From Pseudomonas fluorescens (GTDB lineage: Bacteria > Pseudomonadota > Gammaproteobacteria > Pseudomonadales > Pseudomonadaceae), in the NCBI GenBank assembly GCA_902825215.1, contig LR782234.1, positions 248,001 through 312,000 of the forward strand: 64,000 bases of DNA, written 5' to 3'. The translations under genes were made by a program, and so were the position numbers. The notes beneath the pieces were generated by a model. That model did not search any database and was not told where the DNA came from. It saw only the letters and a program-made list of their open reading frames with translations. Shown here piece after piece: positions 8,130-17,721 of this stretch. Numbering within the stretch: the stretch's first letter is position 1; each line of letters opens with the position of its first letter.

Positions 8130-10130
8130 ATGAGTGCATCTTCTACCCCCGCCAGCGGTCTGGTGCGGATGAATCCGCCGGTGTTCTACTTCGCCGCGAC
8201 GGTCATTCTGCTGTTTGGTCTCGTTGTTATCGCCATGCCCGAGCAGGCCGGCGCCTGGTTGCTGCAAGCGCAGAACTGGGCAGCCAACACGGTCGGCTGG
8301 TATTACATGCTCGCGATGACGGTGTATCTGATCTTCGTGGTGGTCACTGCCTTGTCCGGCTACGGCAAGATAAAACTCGGTGCCGACCACGACGAGCCCG
8401 AATTCAGTTATCTGTCGTGGGCCGGCATGCTGTTCGCCGCCGGGATCAGCATCACGCTGTTTTTCTTCTGCGTGTCCGAGCCGCTGACCCACATGATCCA
8501 GCCGCCGCAAGGCGAGGCGGGTACCGCGGATGCGGCGCGTCAGGCGATGCAGATTCTGTTTCTGCACTGGGGCCTGCACGGCTGGGGCGTGTTCGCCTTC
8601 GTTGGCATGGCGCTGGCCTATTTCGCCTACCGCCACAACCTGCCGCTGGCGCTGCGCTCGGCGCTGTACCCGCTGATCGGCAAACGCATCAACGGCCCGA
8701 TCGGTTACGCCGTCGATGGCTTCGGCATCATCGCCACGGTGTTCGGTCTGGGTGCCGACATGGGCTTTGGCGTGCTGCACCTCAACTCCGGTCTCGATTA
8801 TTTATTCGGCATCGCTCACACCCAGTGGATTCAGGTCGGCCTGATCACGCTGATGATGGGCGCAGCGATCATCGTTGCTGTTTCCGGCGTGGATAAAGGC
8901 GTGCGGGTGATGTCCGACATCAACATGCTGCTGGCCTGTGCGCTGCTGCTGTTCGTGTTGTTCGCCGGGCCCACTCAGCATCTGCTCAACACCTTGATCC
9001 AGAACCTCGGCGATTACCTTGGCGCCCTGCCGATGAAGAGTTTCGATCTCTACGCCTACGACAAACCGAGCGACTGGCTCGGCGGCTGGACGGTGTTCTA
9101 TTGGGCCTGGTGGATTGCATGGTCGCCGTTCGTGGGCCTGTTCATCGCACGGATTTCCCGTGGCCGCACCATCCGCGAATTCGTCTTCGGCGTGCTGTTG
9201 ATTCCGCTCGGTTTCACCCTGGCGTGGATGTCGATTTTCGGTAACAGCGCCCTTGATCAAGTGCTCAACCATGGCATGAGCGCGCTGGGCATGTCGGCCA
9301 TTGATAACCCGTCGATGAGCATTTATCTGTTGCTGGAAACCTATCCGTTCAGCAAAACCGTGATCGCCGTGACGGTGTTCATCAGCTTCGTGTTCTTCGT
9401 CACCTCGGCGGACTCCGGCACCGTCGTACTCTCGACGCTGTCGGCCAAGGGCGGCAACCCGGACGAAGACGGGCCGAAATGGCTGCGGGTGTTCTGGGGC
9501 GCGATGACCGCGCTGATCACCAGTGCGCTGTTGTTCTCCGGCAGCATCGATGCACTGAAGTCAGCGGTGGTCCTCACGTCGTTGCCGTTCTCGCTGATTC
9601 TGCTGCTGATGATGTGGGGCCTGCACAAGGCGTTCTACCTGGAATCGCAGAAGCAGATTGCGCAGCTGCATTCGCTGGCGCCGGTTTCCGGTTCCCGGCG
9701 TGGCACCGGTGGCTGGCGCCAGCGCCTGAGCCAGGCAGTGCATTTCCCCTCGCGCGACGAGGTGTATCGCTTCATGGACACCACGGTGCGCCCGGCGATT
9801 GAAGAAGTCACGGCGGTGTTTGTTGAAAAAGGCTTGAACGTGGTCACCCAGCCGGACCCGGCGCATGACAGCGTGAGTCTTGAAATCGGCCATGGCGAGC
9901 AGCATCCGTTCATCTATCAAGTGCAGATGCGTGGCTACTTCACGCCGTCGTTTGCGCGCGGTGGCATGGGCTCCAAGCAGCTCAACAACCGCCGCTACTA
10001 CCGCGCCGAAGTGCACTTGAGCGAGGGCAGTCAGGATTACGATCTGGTCGGCTACACCAAAGAGCAGATCATCAACGACATCCTCGACCAGTACGAACGG
10101 CACATGCAGTTCCTGCATCTGGTGCGTTGA
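8130..10130 (+). CDS. betT: High-affinity choline transporter BetT (BCCT family)
   Basis: Secondary transporter of 666 residues with 12 predicted membrane spans. The BCCT signature is present as WTVFYWAWWIAWSPFVG followed by FIARISRGRTIREF around residue 320-345. The first 500 residues are membrane-embedded. A soluble C-terminal tail of about 150 residues (from about residue 510) matches the osmosensing tail of long BetT proteins. It imports choline for oxidation to glycine betaine or as a carbon source. The upstream inverted repeat supports BetI control. It is monocistronic here; betIBA are not in the window. Confidence 0.9.
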   Translation: MSASSTPASGLVRMNPPVFYFAATVILLFGLVVIAMPEQAGAWLLQAQNWAANTVGWYYMLAMTVYLIFVVVTALSGYGKIKLGADHDEPEFSYLSWAGMLFAAGISITLFFFCVSEPLTHMIQPPQGEAGTADAARQAMQILFLHWGLHGWGVFAFVGMALAYFAYRHNLPLALRSALYPLIGKRINGPIGYAVDGFGIIATVFGLGADMGFGVLHLNSGLDYLFGIAHTQWIQVGLITLMMGAAIIVAVSGVDKGVRVMSDINMLLACALLLFVLFAGPTQHLLNTLIQNLGDYLGALPMKSFDLYAYDKPSDWLGGWTVFYWAWWIAWSPFVGLFIARISRGRTIREFVFGVLLIPLGFTLAWMSIFGNSALDQVLNHGMSALGMSAIDNPSMSIYLLLETYPFSKTVIAVTVFISFVFFVTSADSGTVVLSTLSAKGGNPDEDGPKWLRVFWGAMTALITSALLFSGSIDALKSAVVLTSLPFSLILLLMMWGLHKAFYLESQKQIAQLHSLAPVSGSRRGTGGWRQRLSQAVHFPSRDEVYRFMDTTVRPAIEEVTAVFVEKGLNVVTQPDPAHDSVSLEIGHGEQHPFIYQVQMRGYFTPSFARGGMGSKQLNNRRYYRAEVHLSEGSQDYDLVGYTKEQIINDILDQYERHMQFLHLVR

Positions 10131-10312
10131 TCGGCGGCTGAGCGTCGGGTCGGTTCAGGACTCGGCGCTCAGTGCGAGCGCACCCGTTCTGGCAGTTTTG
10201 TGAAACGTTTCAGCTCTTTATCGAGTCTTTATCTTTCAGCGCACTCGTCGGCGTATGCTTGGCTCCTCGCAACGCCGTCGATACCGTAAAAATACCGATA
10301 AGAGAGCATTCG

Positions 10313-11350
10313 ATGACCTACACCGCTGCCGAAAACCGCTACGACTCCATCCCATACCGCCGCGTCGGCCGCAGCGGTCTGGTACTGCCGGCACTGTCGC
10401 TGGGCCTGTGGCACAACTTCGGCGACAGCACGCCGATCGACACCCAGCGCGCCCTGCTGCGCACCGCCTTTGACCTGGGTATCAACCACTTCGACCTTGC
10501 CAACAACTACGGCCCGCCGTACGGCAGTGCTGAGATCAATTTCGGTCGCTTGCTGCGTGAAGACTTCCGGCAGTACCGCGACGAGCTGATCATCTCCAGC
10601 AAGGCCGGTTGGGACATGTGGCCCGGTCCTTACGGGCAGGGCGGCGGTTCGCGTAAGTATGTGCTGGCCAGCCTTGACCAGAGCCTGCAGCGCCTCGGTC
10701 TGGATTACGTGGATATTTTCTATTCGCACCGCTTCGACCCGGATACCCCGCTGGAAGAAACCGCCAGCGCTCTTGCCACGGCGGTGCAGCAGGGCAAGGC
10801 TTTGTACATCGGCATCTCGTCGTATTCCGGGGTGAAAACCCGCGAGATGGCCGAGCTGTTGAAAGAATGGAAAGTGCCGCTGTTGATTCATCAGCCGGCG
10901 TACAACTTGCTCAATCGCTGGGTGGAAAAGGATTTGCTCGACACCACCGATGAACTCGGCACCGGCGTGATTGCCTTCACGCCGCTGGCGCAAGGTCTGC
11001 TCACCGACAAATACCTTAACGGCGTACCGGCGGATGCGCGGGTAAACCGTCCGGGCGGTGGCTCGTTGCAGGCTTCGCACCTGTCCGAGGAAAACATTGC
11101 TCACGTACGCGCGTTGAACGAGATCGCCAAGCGTCGCGGCCAGAGCCTGGCGCAACTGGCGCTGGCATGGACGCTGCGCGATCCGCGAGTGACCTCGGCA
11201 CTGATCGGCGCGAGCCGTCCGGAGCAGATCATCGAGAACGTTGGCGCGTTGAAGAATTTGAGTTTCAGCGCTGAGGAACTGGCGGAGATTGACCGGTTTG
11301 CCCTAGAGGGCGGGATCAATCTGTGGGAGAAGCCTTCGACGGCGGAGTGA
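10313..11350 (+). CDS. mgrA: Aldo/keto reductase, L-glyceraldehyde 3-phosphate reductase type
   Basis: NADPH-dependent reductase of 345 residues of the YghZ/MgrA branch. Catalytic-site motifs are FDLANNYGPPYGSAE (Asp and Tyr), ISSKAGWDMWPGPYG (Lys) and DIFYSHRFDPDTP (His); the C-terminal nucleotide site reads LIGASRPEQIIENV. The start MTYTAAENRYDSIPYRRVG follows AGAGAG and fits the family; a 47-residue upstream extension in frame is not protein-like. In E. coli the enzyme detoxifies L-glyceraldehyde 3-phosphate and methylglyoxal. It stands alone between betT and the convergent tauD. Confidence 0.85.
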   Translation: MTYTAAENRYDSIPYRRVGRSGLVLPALSLGLWHNFGDSTPIDTQRALLRTAFDLGINHFDLANNYGPPYGSAEINFGRLLREDFRQYRDELIISSKAGWDMWPGPYGQGGGSRKYVLASLDQSLQRLGLDYVDIFYSHRFDPDTPLEETASALATAVQQGKALYIGISSYSGVKTREMAELLKEWKVPLLIHQPAYNLLNRWVEKDLLDTTDELGTGVIAFTPLAQGLLTDKYLNGVPADARVNRPGGGSLQASHLSEENIAHVRALNEIAKRRGQSLAQLALAWTLRDPRVTSALIGASRPEQIIENVGALKNLSFSAEELAEIDRFALEGGINLWEKPSTAE

Positions 11351-11354
11351 GCCA

Positions 11355-11531
11355 CCCTCACCCCAGCCCTCTCCCAGAGGGAGAGGGAGCCGACCGAGGT
11401 GTCTTGCGTCTTACATCGACCTGAAATAACGAGTCGATTATGGATTCAGCAAAGTACGTTCAGGTCGGCGTACTTCTACAGCATCCCCCAATCAGTCCCC
11501 TCTCCCTCCGGGAGAGGTTTAGGGTGAGGGG
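11355..11531. repeat. 177-base element with terminal inverted repeats (copy 1)
   Basis: Starts CCCTCACCCCAGCCCTCTCCC and ends in the inverted form GGGAGAGG..AGGGTGAGGGG. The interior contains CGACCTGAA, GAGTCGATT and CAGCATCCCCCAATCAGTCCC, which recur in order in the copy at 43518-43693. It occupies the space between convergent mgrA and tauD, where it could also serve as a transcription barrier. No ORF is inside. Confidence 0.75.
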
Positions 11532-11548
11532 CTTTTGCTGTTCAGGGC

Positions 11549-12391
11549 TCAGCGAAAGAAAGGCACATCCCCCAATACCGTCGCCCGCTGCATCACCCGC
11601 CGCGCCGGGCGGTAATCGTCCACCGCGTAATGCTGGGTCACGCGGTTGTCCCAGAACGCAATATCGTCTTTCTGCCAGCGCCAGCGAATGGTGAACTCCG
11701 GCCGCGTTGCGTGGGCGAACAGGAACTTCAGGATCGCTTCGCTTTCGGTCTCGGACAGCTCGTTGATCTTCGCGGTGAAGCCTTCGTTGATGAACAACGA
11801 GCGCCGACCGCTGACCGGATGCGTACGAATCACCGGGTGCGACAGCGGCGGATTCTTGCGCCGCGCTTCTTCCCACTGCGCCAGCGCCTCGGGCGTGTTG
11901 CCGTAGCGCTCCAGCGGAAACGAACGGGTGAAATCGTGGGTGGCGGTCAGCCCTTCGAGCAAGGCCTTCATCGGCGCCGACAGCGCCTCGTGCGCAGCAA
12001 TGCCGCTGGCCCACAAGGTGTCGCCGCCAAACTCTGGCAGCAACTTGGCGCTGAGCACCGCGCCCATCGCCGGGGTGGGCAGGAAGGTCACGTCGGTGTG
12101 CCAGATGGCATTGTCGCGTACGTCGGTGACAGCGGTATCGAGGATCAGCACTTCGGGCTGCCCGGGCACGTTCGGGTAGATCGGATGAATGTGCAGGTCG
12201 CCGAAATACGCGGCGAAGCGTGCCTGTTGCGCCGGCTCGATCGGCTGGTTGCGAAAGAACAGCACCTGATACTTGAGCAGCGCCTGTTCGATGGCATCGC
12301 GATGTTCCAGGCTCAGCGGCTGGCTGATGTCGACGCCACTGATCTGCGCGCCGAGGGCCGAGCTTAACGGGGTGATGGTGAGGCTGCTCAT
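11549..12391 (-). CDS. tauD: Taurine dioxygenase TauD
   Basis: Fe(II)/2-oxoglutarate dioxygenase of 280 residues that releases sulfite from taurine, giving aminoacetaldehyde. The iron ligands are visible as the HxD of IWHTDVTF (near residue 98) and the distal His in [16 protein letters not shown], whose arginine binds 2-oxoglutarate. The start [21 protein letters not shown] matches the family; a longer frame reaches into a REP element and is rejected. It ends the leftward tauABCD operon, 142 bases after tauC, with a REP doublet in that gap. Confidence 0.92.
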   Translation of the reverse strand: MSSLTITPLSSALGAQISGVDISQPLSLEHRDAIEQALLKYQVLFFRNQPIEPAQQARFAAYFGDLHIHPIYPNVPGQPEVLILDTAVTDVRDNAIWHTDVTFLPTPAMGAVLSAKLLPEFGGDTLWASGIAAHEALSAPMKALLEGLTATHDFTRSFPLERYGNTPEALAQWEEARRKNPPLSHPVIRTHPVSGRRSLFINEGFTAKINELSETESEAILKFLFAHATRPEFTIRWRWQKDDIAFWDNRVTQHYAVDDYRPARRVMQRATVLGDVPFFR

Positions 12392-12426
12392 GGTCGTTCT
12401 CTTCAAATGCGGGTATCGAGCTTTTT

Positions 12427-12514
12427 GTGGGAGCGAGCCTGCTCGCGAAGGCGCAGTGTCAGGCAATAGTGCTGCGACTGGTCCGACGATTTCGCGAGCA
12501 GGCTCGCTCCCACA
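12427..12514. repeat. REP-like doublet between tauC and tauD
   Basis: Two inverted copies of the GAGCGAGCCTGCTCGCG palindrome about 40 bases apart, placed inside the tau operon. Such hairpins may alter stability of the upstream tauABC message relative to tauD. Confidence 0.75.
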
Positions 12515-12533
12515 GGAAATCAAAGGGAATTTG

Positions 12534-13367
12534 TCAGTGCGCCTGGCCATGCCACGGCACCAGCTTGCGCTGCAGGGCGCGCAGGCCCATTTCCATGGCG
12601 AAGGCGATCAGGGCGATGACCAGAATCCCCAGCACTACCACATCGGTGACTAGGAACTGCGCGGCCGACTGCACCATGAAGCCCAGACCACTGGTGGCCG
12701 CGATCAATTCAGCGGCGACCAACGTCGACCAGCCAACCCCCAGGCCAATGCGCACACCGGTCAGAATGTCCGGCAGGGCGCTGGGCAGAATCACATGGCG
12801 AATCAATTGTGCGCGAGTCGCACCCAGCGACTGCGCCGCGCGCAATTTCGCCGGGTCAACCGTGCGTACGCCGGTCGCAGTAGCGATGGCAATCGGCGCG
12901 AAAATCGCCAGGTAGATCAGCAGCACTTTCGACAACTCGCCGATGCCGCACCAGATCACGATCAGCGGCAGATAAGCCAGCGGTGGAATCGGTCGGTAGA
13001 ACTCGATCAACGGATCGAGCACGCCGCGGGCGATGCGGTTGGCGCCGATGGCGATGCCCACCGGCACAGCGGTCAGAATCGCAAAGCCGAGGCCCAGACC
13101 GATGCGGCTCAGGCTTGCGCCCAAGTGCTGCCACAGGGTCGAATCCATATAGCCAGTGGTCGCCAGCAACCAGCCTTTTTGCAGCACCGCGGACGGTGGC
13201 GGCAGGAACAGCGGTTCGATCAAACCGCTGGCCGTCACGGCCCACCAGATCACCAGCAACGCGAACAAGGTCAACAGGCTGATCCAGCGCGTGCTGAGGC
13301 TGCGGCGCACAGGCGTGGTGGCCGAAAGAGTTTTAACTGCCGAGGCGGAAACGTCGTAAGTGCTCAT
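12534..13367 (-). CDS. tauC: Taurine ABC transporter permease TauC
   Basis: Inner-membrane permease of 277 residues of the SsuC/TauC family. Hydrophobic spans include [21 protein letters not shown] near the N terminus, and the EAA loop appears as [25 protein letters not shown] around residue 180. Its start overlaps the tauB stop (ATGA), so translation is coupled. It forms the channel for taurine import with TauB and TauA. Confidence 0.93.
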   Translation of the reverse strand: MSTYDVSASAVKTLSATTPVRRSLSTRWISLLTLFALLVIWWAVTASGLIEPLFLPPPSAVLQKGWLLATTGYMDSTLWQHLGASLSRIGLGLGFAILTAVPVGIAIGANRIARGVLDPLIEFYRPIPPLAYLPLIVIWCGIGELSKVLLIYLAIFAPIAIATATGVRTVDPAKLRAAQSLGATRAQLIRHVILPSALPDILTGVRIGLGVGWSTLVAAELIAATSGLGFMVQSAAQFLVTDVVVLGILVIALIAFAMEMGLRALQRKLVPWHGQAH

Positions 13368-14158
13368 GCGCGCTCCTGCCGTTGCCCGGCGCTGCGTTGC
13401 GCGAACACTTTGCTCAGCACGTGCTCGCGGGTTTCGATAAAACGCGGATCGGATTTGATCGCGCGGGCCGACTCGCCAGCGGCATAACGCTGGCCGAAAT
13501 TCAGCTGCAGTCGCTCGACGATCTGCCCCGGATTCGGTGCCAGCAGAATCAGGTCGGTGGCGAGAAACACCGCCTCTTCAATGTCATGGGTAATCAGAAA
13601 AACCGGTTTGGCCGTGCGCTGCCAGACTTGCAGTAACAGCTCCTGCATCTGTTCGCGAGTGAAAGCGTCGAGGGCGCCGAAGGGCTCGTCCATCAGCAAA
13701 ACGCGTGGGTCGGCGGCGAGGGCGCGGGCGAGGCCGACGCGTTGTTTCTGACCGCCGGACAGTTGCCAGATACGGCGGTTTTCAAACCCCGAGAGATCGA
13801 CCAGCGCGAGCATTTCACGGGCGACTTTTTCACGTTTGTCTCTGGCGACATTGGCCAGTTCCAGACCGAACGCAACGTTGGCCAGCACGTCCTGCCATGG
13901 CAGCAAGGCGTCGTCCTGAAACACCACGCCACGCTCGGCGCTCGGGCCTTTGATCGGCACGCCGTCTAGGGTAATGCGTCCGGCACTCGGTTCGACAAAA
14001 CCGGCAATCAGGTTCAACAGCGAAGTCTTGCCACTGCCGGACGGGCCGAGGGCGACCAGCAACTGCTGCGGCCCCAGAGTCAGAGAAATATCCGCCAGCA
14101 CCGGCTCCGGGCTGCCCGGGTACTGTGCGCTGATGCGCTCCAGCTGTAGCAAGGCCAT
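13364..14158 (-). CDS. tauB: Taurine ABC transporter ATP-binding protein TauB
   Basis: ATPase of 264 residues. Walker A is [13 protein letters not shown] near residue 38, signature [15 protein letters not shown], Walker [13 protein letters not shown] and the switch His in [14 protein letters not shown]. It lies between tauA (16-base gap) and tauC (4-base overlap). It powers import of taurine and possibly other sulfonates when sulfate is scarce. Confidence 0.93.
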   Translation of the reverse strand: MALLQLERISAQYPGSPEPVLADISLTLGPQQLLVALGPSGSGKTSLLNLIAGFVEPSAGRITLDGVPIKGPSAERGVVFQDDALLPWQDVLANVAFGLELANVARDKREKVAREMLALVDLSGFENRRIWQLSGGQKQRVGLARALAADPRVLLMDEPFGALDAFTREQMQELLLQVWQRTAKPVFLITHDIEEAVFLATDLILLAPNPGQIVERLQLNFGQRYAAGESARAIKSDPRFIETREHVLSKVFAQRSAGQRQERA

Positions 14159-14174
14159 CGCTGTCTACTCCCGA

Positions 14175-15152
14175 TCAGTTGGTGATGTATTTGGCGCTGA
14201 CGTACGGCGCATAGTCCGGCAGCACGGCTTCGACCTTGCCTTGCTCCTTGAGGAACGCGGCGGTGTCGGTGATGGCTTTGGTGGTCGGCGCGCCAAGGTC
14301 GCTGACCTGATCCGCCGCCAGCGGGTAGACGTTGCCTTGCAGCAGCAACGGAATGTCGCTGGCCTTGGCACCGGACAGTTTGACCAGCTTGTCGACGTTG
14401 GACTGATTCGCCAGCCAGGCTTGCGGGTCCTTGCGGTAATCGGCGTAGGCGTCGAGGGTGACCTTGGCGAACGCGGTGACGATTTCCGGGTGCTTCTCGG
14501 CGAAGTCTTTGCGCACGATCCACGCATCGAAGGTCGGCGCGCCAAATTTGGCCAGTTCGCCGGAGGTGATCAGCACTTTGCCGTTTTCCTTGGCCACGCC
14601 GAGCGCCGGATCCCAGACGTAGGTGGCGTCGATATCACCGCGTTTCCAGGCGGCGATGATCGCTGGCGGCGCGAGATTGAGCACGGTGACTTTCGACGGG
14701 TCGATGTTCCAGTGCTTCAGCGCGGCGAGCAGGCTGTAGTGCCCGGTGGAAACGAACGGCACGGCGATTTTCTTGCCGATCAGATCCTGCGGGGTCTTGA
14801 TGCCGGAGCCATCGCGCGCGACCAGTGCTTCAGCGGCGCCGATCTGCGTGGCGATGAGGAATGTTTGCACTGGAACTTTGCGGGTGATCGCGGCGGTCAG
14901 CGGGCTTGAACCGAGGTAACCGATCTGCACGTCACCGGAGGCGATGGCGGCGATGATGTCGGCGCCGTTATCGAACTTGCGCCAGGCGATATCGGCTTTG
15001 GTGGCTTTTTCGTAAGCGCCGTCGGCCTGGGCAACTTTCGCCGGGTCGACGGTGGTCTGGTAGGCGACGGTGAGATCGGCAGCCTGCGCCAGAAAGCTTG
15101 CGGCAGCCAGAGTGGCAGCGGCGAGCAGGCGAAGCGGGACATTCAGTTTCAT
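14175..15152 (-). CDS. tauA: Periplasmic taurine-binding protein TauA
   Basis: Solute-binding protein of 325 residues with signal peptide MKLNVPLRLLAAATLAAASF ending after AQA. The mature protein starts ADLTVAYQTTVDPAKVAQADG and has the SsuA/TauA-type segments DIIAAIASGDVQIGYLGSSPL and KKIAVPFVSTGHYSLLAAL. It is first in the tauABCD operon. Upstream lies an AT-rich inverted repeat probably used for sulfur-starvation control. Confidence 0.92.
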   Translation of the reverse strand: MKLNVPLRLLAAATLAAASFLAQAADLTVAYQTTVDPAKVAQADGAYEKATKADIAWRKFDNGADIIAAIASGDVQIGYLGSSPLTAAITRKVPVQTFLIATQIGAAEALVARDGSGIKTPQDLIGKKIAVPFVSTGHYSLLAALKHWNIDPSKVTVLNLAPPAIIAAWKRGDIDATYVWDPALGVAKENGKVLITSGELAKFGAPTFDAWIVRKDFAEKHPEIVTAFAKVTLDAYADYRKDPQAWLANQSNVDKLVKLSGAKASDIPLLLQGNVYPLAADQVSDLGAPTTKAITDTAAFLKEQGKVEAVLPDYAPYVSAKYITN

Positions 15153-15205
15153 TGAAGAGCTCCATATCAGGCGACCGAGCGTCGGCGTGGATGGAGACTA
15201 AATGA

Positions 15206-15240
15206 TCTAAGAATCCTAAAATAAATAACTTTTTAGAATG
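15206..15240. promoter_or_regulatory. AT-rich inverted repeat upstream of tauA
   Basis: The arms CCTAAAA and TTTTTAG flank TAAATAAC about 60-85 bases before the tauA start. The block AAATAAATAACTTTTTAGA resembles one upstream of the SfnB-like gene. Position and composition fit a CysB/LysR-type activator site, but the factor is inferred. Confidence 0.4.
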
Positions 15241-15274
15241 AGCTTATGAGCGGAAAAATCTAAGCCAGACGACT

Positions 15275-15377
15275 GATCGTTCCCACGCTCTGCGTGGGAA
15301 TGCAGCCGGTGACGCTCCGCGTCACCTGGACGCAGAGCGTCCGTTGAGGCGTTACCACGCGGAGCGTGGGAACGATC
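15275..15377. repeat. Palindromic element with 16-base terminal inverted repeats
   Basis: Bounded by GATCGTTCCCACGCTC and its exact inverse GAGCGTGGGAACGATC, with two internal hairpins (CGCTCTGCGTGGG and GTGACGCTCCGCGTCAC). A second copy with one worn end is at 5547-5655. About 103 bases, no ORF. Confidence 0.75.
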
Positions 15378-15428
15378 AAAGCGAGGGGAGATTGGCGGCG
15401 TCGATTGTTGGATCACCGATACCGCGGT

Positions 15429-15467
15429 CAGTCCCCTCTCCCTCCGGGAGAGGGTTAGGGTGAGGGG
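15429..15467. repeat. Half-copy of the 177-base element
   Basis: CAGTCCCCTCTCCCTCCGGG followed by AGAGGGTTAGGGTGAGGGG repeats the right-hand end of the elements at 11355 and 43518. The left end is missing. It lies just after gshA and contains a strong hairpin that could end gshA transcription. Confidence 0.7.
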
Positions 15468-15483
15468 CTTTTCAAGGGACTTT

Positions 15484-17082
15484 TCAGTTGCTGATCGCCA
15501 GAATGCTCGCCTGATACGCCCCGACAAACACATCGAAATCGCCGACTTCGTTCTGCTCAAGCTCTGCCTGTTGCGCCAGTGACGAGCGCGCCACTTCCTC
15601 GAACTTCGCCTGCTCATCCGCAGCCAAAGGCTCGCTACGGAAAAACTCTGCATGCGCTTGGCTCTGGCGCAGCGAGAACTGCGCAAAGCTTTCCTTGTGC
15701 TCAGCCATGGCTGCCAGCACCTGCGCGGACGGCGTCAGGGACGGATCGCTGACTTTCGCCAGTTGTGCATCCAGCGCCTTGCTGTGCGCATCGCCGCCAT
15801 GACTCTGATCGAGCAGCGCGGCCAGCGGAGCGATTTGTTCGAGCAGTTCAGCAGCCCAGGTCTTCATTTCGACCGCTTGGCCGTCACGCTGCAATTGCAG
15901 GCCCGGACGCCGGCCTTCCTTGACCACGCTGAGGAAGTTCGAGGTCGCGTTGCCGCACGAAGTGTTGGTCAGCAACGGGCTGTCGTTCAACGCGCAGTAC
16001 AGCAGGAACGCGTCAAGGAAGCGTGACTCGGTGATGTCGATGCCCATCGGCAGGAACGGGTTGATGTCCAGGCAACGCACTTCAACGTATTGAATGCCGC
16101 GCGCCATCAAGGCCTGGATCGGCCGCTCGCCGGTGTAGGTCACGCGTTTCGGGCGGATGTTGGAGTAGTACTCGTTTTCGATCTGCAGAATGTTGGTGTT
16201 CAGTTGCACCCACTCGCCATCCTTGTGCGTGCCGACTTCGACGTACGGCGCGTACGGCGTGGCCACGGCTTTGCGCAGGCTGTCGGTGTAGCTCGCCAGA
16301 TCGTTGTAGCACGGCGTCAGACCGGCCTGGGCGTTGCTCTGGTAACCGAGGTCGCTCATGCGCAGGCTGGTCGCGTACGGCAGGTACAAGGTGTCCGGAT
16401 CGAGCTGTTCGAGCTGATGCGAACGACCGCGCAGGAACCCCGCATCCAGCGCCGGCGAGGCACCGAACAGGTACATCAGCAGCCAGCTGTAGCGACGGAA
16501 GTTGCGGATCAGCGCAATGTAGGAAACCGACTGGAAATCGCGGTCGGTGCCGACAAAGCCCTCGGACTCGCGCAGCAACGGCCAGAGCTGTTCCGGCAGC
16601 GAGAAGTTGTAGTGAATCCCGGCGATGCATTGCATGGTCTTGCCGTAGCGCAGGGCCAGGCCCTTGCGGTAGACGTACTTGAGCTGACCGATGTTGGAGG
16701 TGCCGTAATAGGCGATCGGGATATCTTCCTCGGCCGGCAACGGGCACGGCATCGACGGACTCCACAGGTACTCGTCGCCGAGTTTGCTGTAGGCGAAGCG
16801 ATGAATCTTGTCCAGGCTCGCCAGGGTATCGGCCGGGTCGGGCAGGGCGGGCGTGATGAATTCCAGCAGCGACTCGGAGTAGTCGGTGGTGATCTGTTCG
16901 TTGGTCAGCGCGGAACCCAGGGCTTCGGGGTGCGGCGTTTGCGCCAGGCGACCTTCGCTGGTCACGCGCAGGCATTCACGTTCGATACCGTGCAGGCACT
17001 GCTCGAGCAGAGAGAGGTTAGCGCGCTCGCCGAGCAAAGCCAGGCGGCGGTTGAGAAGTTCGCTCAATTTGGATTCCTTCAC
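15484..17082 (-). CDS. gshA: Glutamate--cysteine ligase
   Basis: First enzyme of glutathione synthesis, joining L-glutamate and L-cysteine with ATP. Its 532 residues match the long class I (E. coli-type) family, not the plant-like type. Recognisable parts are [22 protein letters not shown] (nucleotide and glutamate region, near residue 30), [18 protein letters not shown], the [14 protein letters not shown] region and [12 protein letters not shown] near residue 330. It stands alone on the minus strand. Its product draws on cysteine from the neighbouring import and biosynthesis genes. Confidence 0.93.
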   Translation of the reverse strand: MKESKLSELLNRRLALLGERANLSLLEQCLHGIERECLRVTSEGRLAQTPHPEALGSALTNEQITTDYSESLLEFITPALPDPADTLASLDKIHRFAYSKLGDEYLWSPSMPCPLPAEEDIPIAYYGTSNIGQLKYVYRKGLALRYGKTMQCIAGIHYNFSLPEQLWPLLRESEGFVGTDRDFQSVSYIALIRNFRRYSWLLMYLFGASPALDAGFLRGRSHQLEQLDPDTLYLPYATSLRMSDLGYQSNAQAGLTPCYNDLASYTDSLRKAVATPYAPYVEVGTHKDGEWVQLNTNILQIENEYYSNIRPKRVTYTGERPIQALMARGIQYVEVRCLDINPFLPMGIDITESRFLDAFLLYCALNDSPLLTNTSCGNATSNFLSVVKEGRRPGLQLQRDGQAVEMKTWAAELLEQIAPLAALLDQSHGGDAHSKALDAQLAKVSDPSLTPSAQVLAAMAEHKESFAQFSLRQSQAHAEFFRSEPLAADEQAKFEEVARSSLAQQAELEQNEVGDFDVFVGAYQASILAISN

Positions 17083-17204
17083 GCGTCAGTCGCCCCAATA
17101 TGGGGGTGGGCAGGACGGTCTACAAGGGTGAAGTTGAAACTGGCGTTATCGCCTGGTTTTGTAGCGGCAGGCCATTTGCCGGTCAGTCAGGAACTGCACA
17201 ATCC

Positions 17205-17296
17205 CTGTGGGAGCGAGCCTGCTCGCGAAGAGGGTTTTGCAGTCAATATCACCGTCGACTGACACACCATCTTCGCGAGCAGGCTCGCTCCCACAC
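17205..17296. repeat. REP-like doublet
   Basis: Two inverted copies of the GAGCGAGCCTGCTCGCGAAG palindrome with a 40-base spacer, located between the gshA start and the downstream end of the thioesterase gene. Confidence 0.8.
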
Positions 17297-17337
17297 GGTT
17301 CGTTGCGTCGAAATTAACTCAAATTGATGGCGTCTAG

Positions 17338-17721
17338 CTACAGGACCGCGAAGGTGCCTTGCGCTTTTGCGACCAGTTTGTCGCCCTGCATCACCTCGGC
17401 CTCGACCACCAGCGTGCGGAGGCCCGGGTGGATCACCCTTGCCGTGCACAGCACCTCGCCGTCGGAAACGGCGCGGATGTAGTTGATCTTGCATTCGATG
17501 GTCGCGCTCTGCTGATCGAAACCGTGGCTGCTGGAACAGGCCAGCCCCATGGCAATGTCGACCAGGCTGAACAGCGCGCCGCCGTGGAGTTTGCCGCCGC
17601 GATTGCGCAGCTGCGGCTCCAGCACCAGGGCGACTTGCGCCACCCCGGTTTCCAGGCTGTGCAGACGGCAGCCCAACAGCTTGAAGAACGCGCTCTCGAC
17701 GAGCCCGGCCGGCAGCTCCAT
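17338..17721 (-). CDS. PaaI-family hot-dog thioesterase
   Basis: Small protein of 127 residues with the hot-dog fold signature RNRGGKLHGGALFSLVDIAMGLA (residues about 40-62), including the HGG turn and the catalytic Asp region. It is expected to hydrolyse an aromatic or medium-chain acyl-CoA; the substrate is unknown. The start codon overlaps the tex stop as ATGA, so it is the second cistron of a tex operon. This pairing also exists, as far as I recall, in P. aeruginosa. Confidence 0.85.
   Translation of the reverse strand: MELPAGLVESAFFKLLGCRLHSLETGVAQVALVLEPQLRNRGGKLHGGALFSLVDIAMGLACSSSHGFDQQSATIECKINYIRAVSDGEVLCTARVIHPGLRTLVVEAEVMQGDKLVAKAQGTFAVL

Larger units (their letters stand above)
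15153..15483. other. Region between tauA and gshA with regulatory and repeat elements
   Basis: Contains, from left to right, the AT-rich tau promoter block, a palindromic element with 16-base terminal inverted repeats, and a half-copy of the 177-base element. Each is listed on its own. No gene is seen. Confidence 0.6.
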
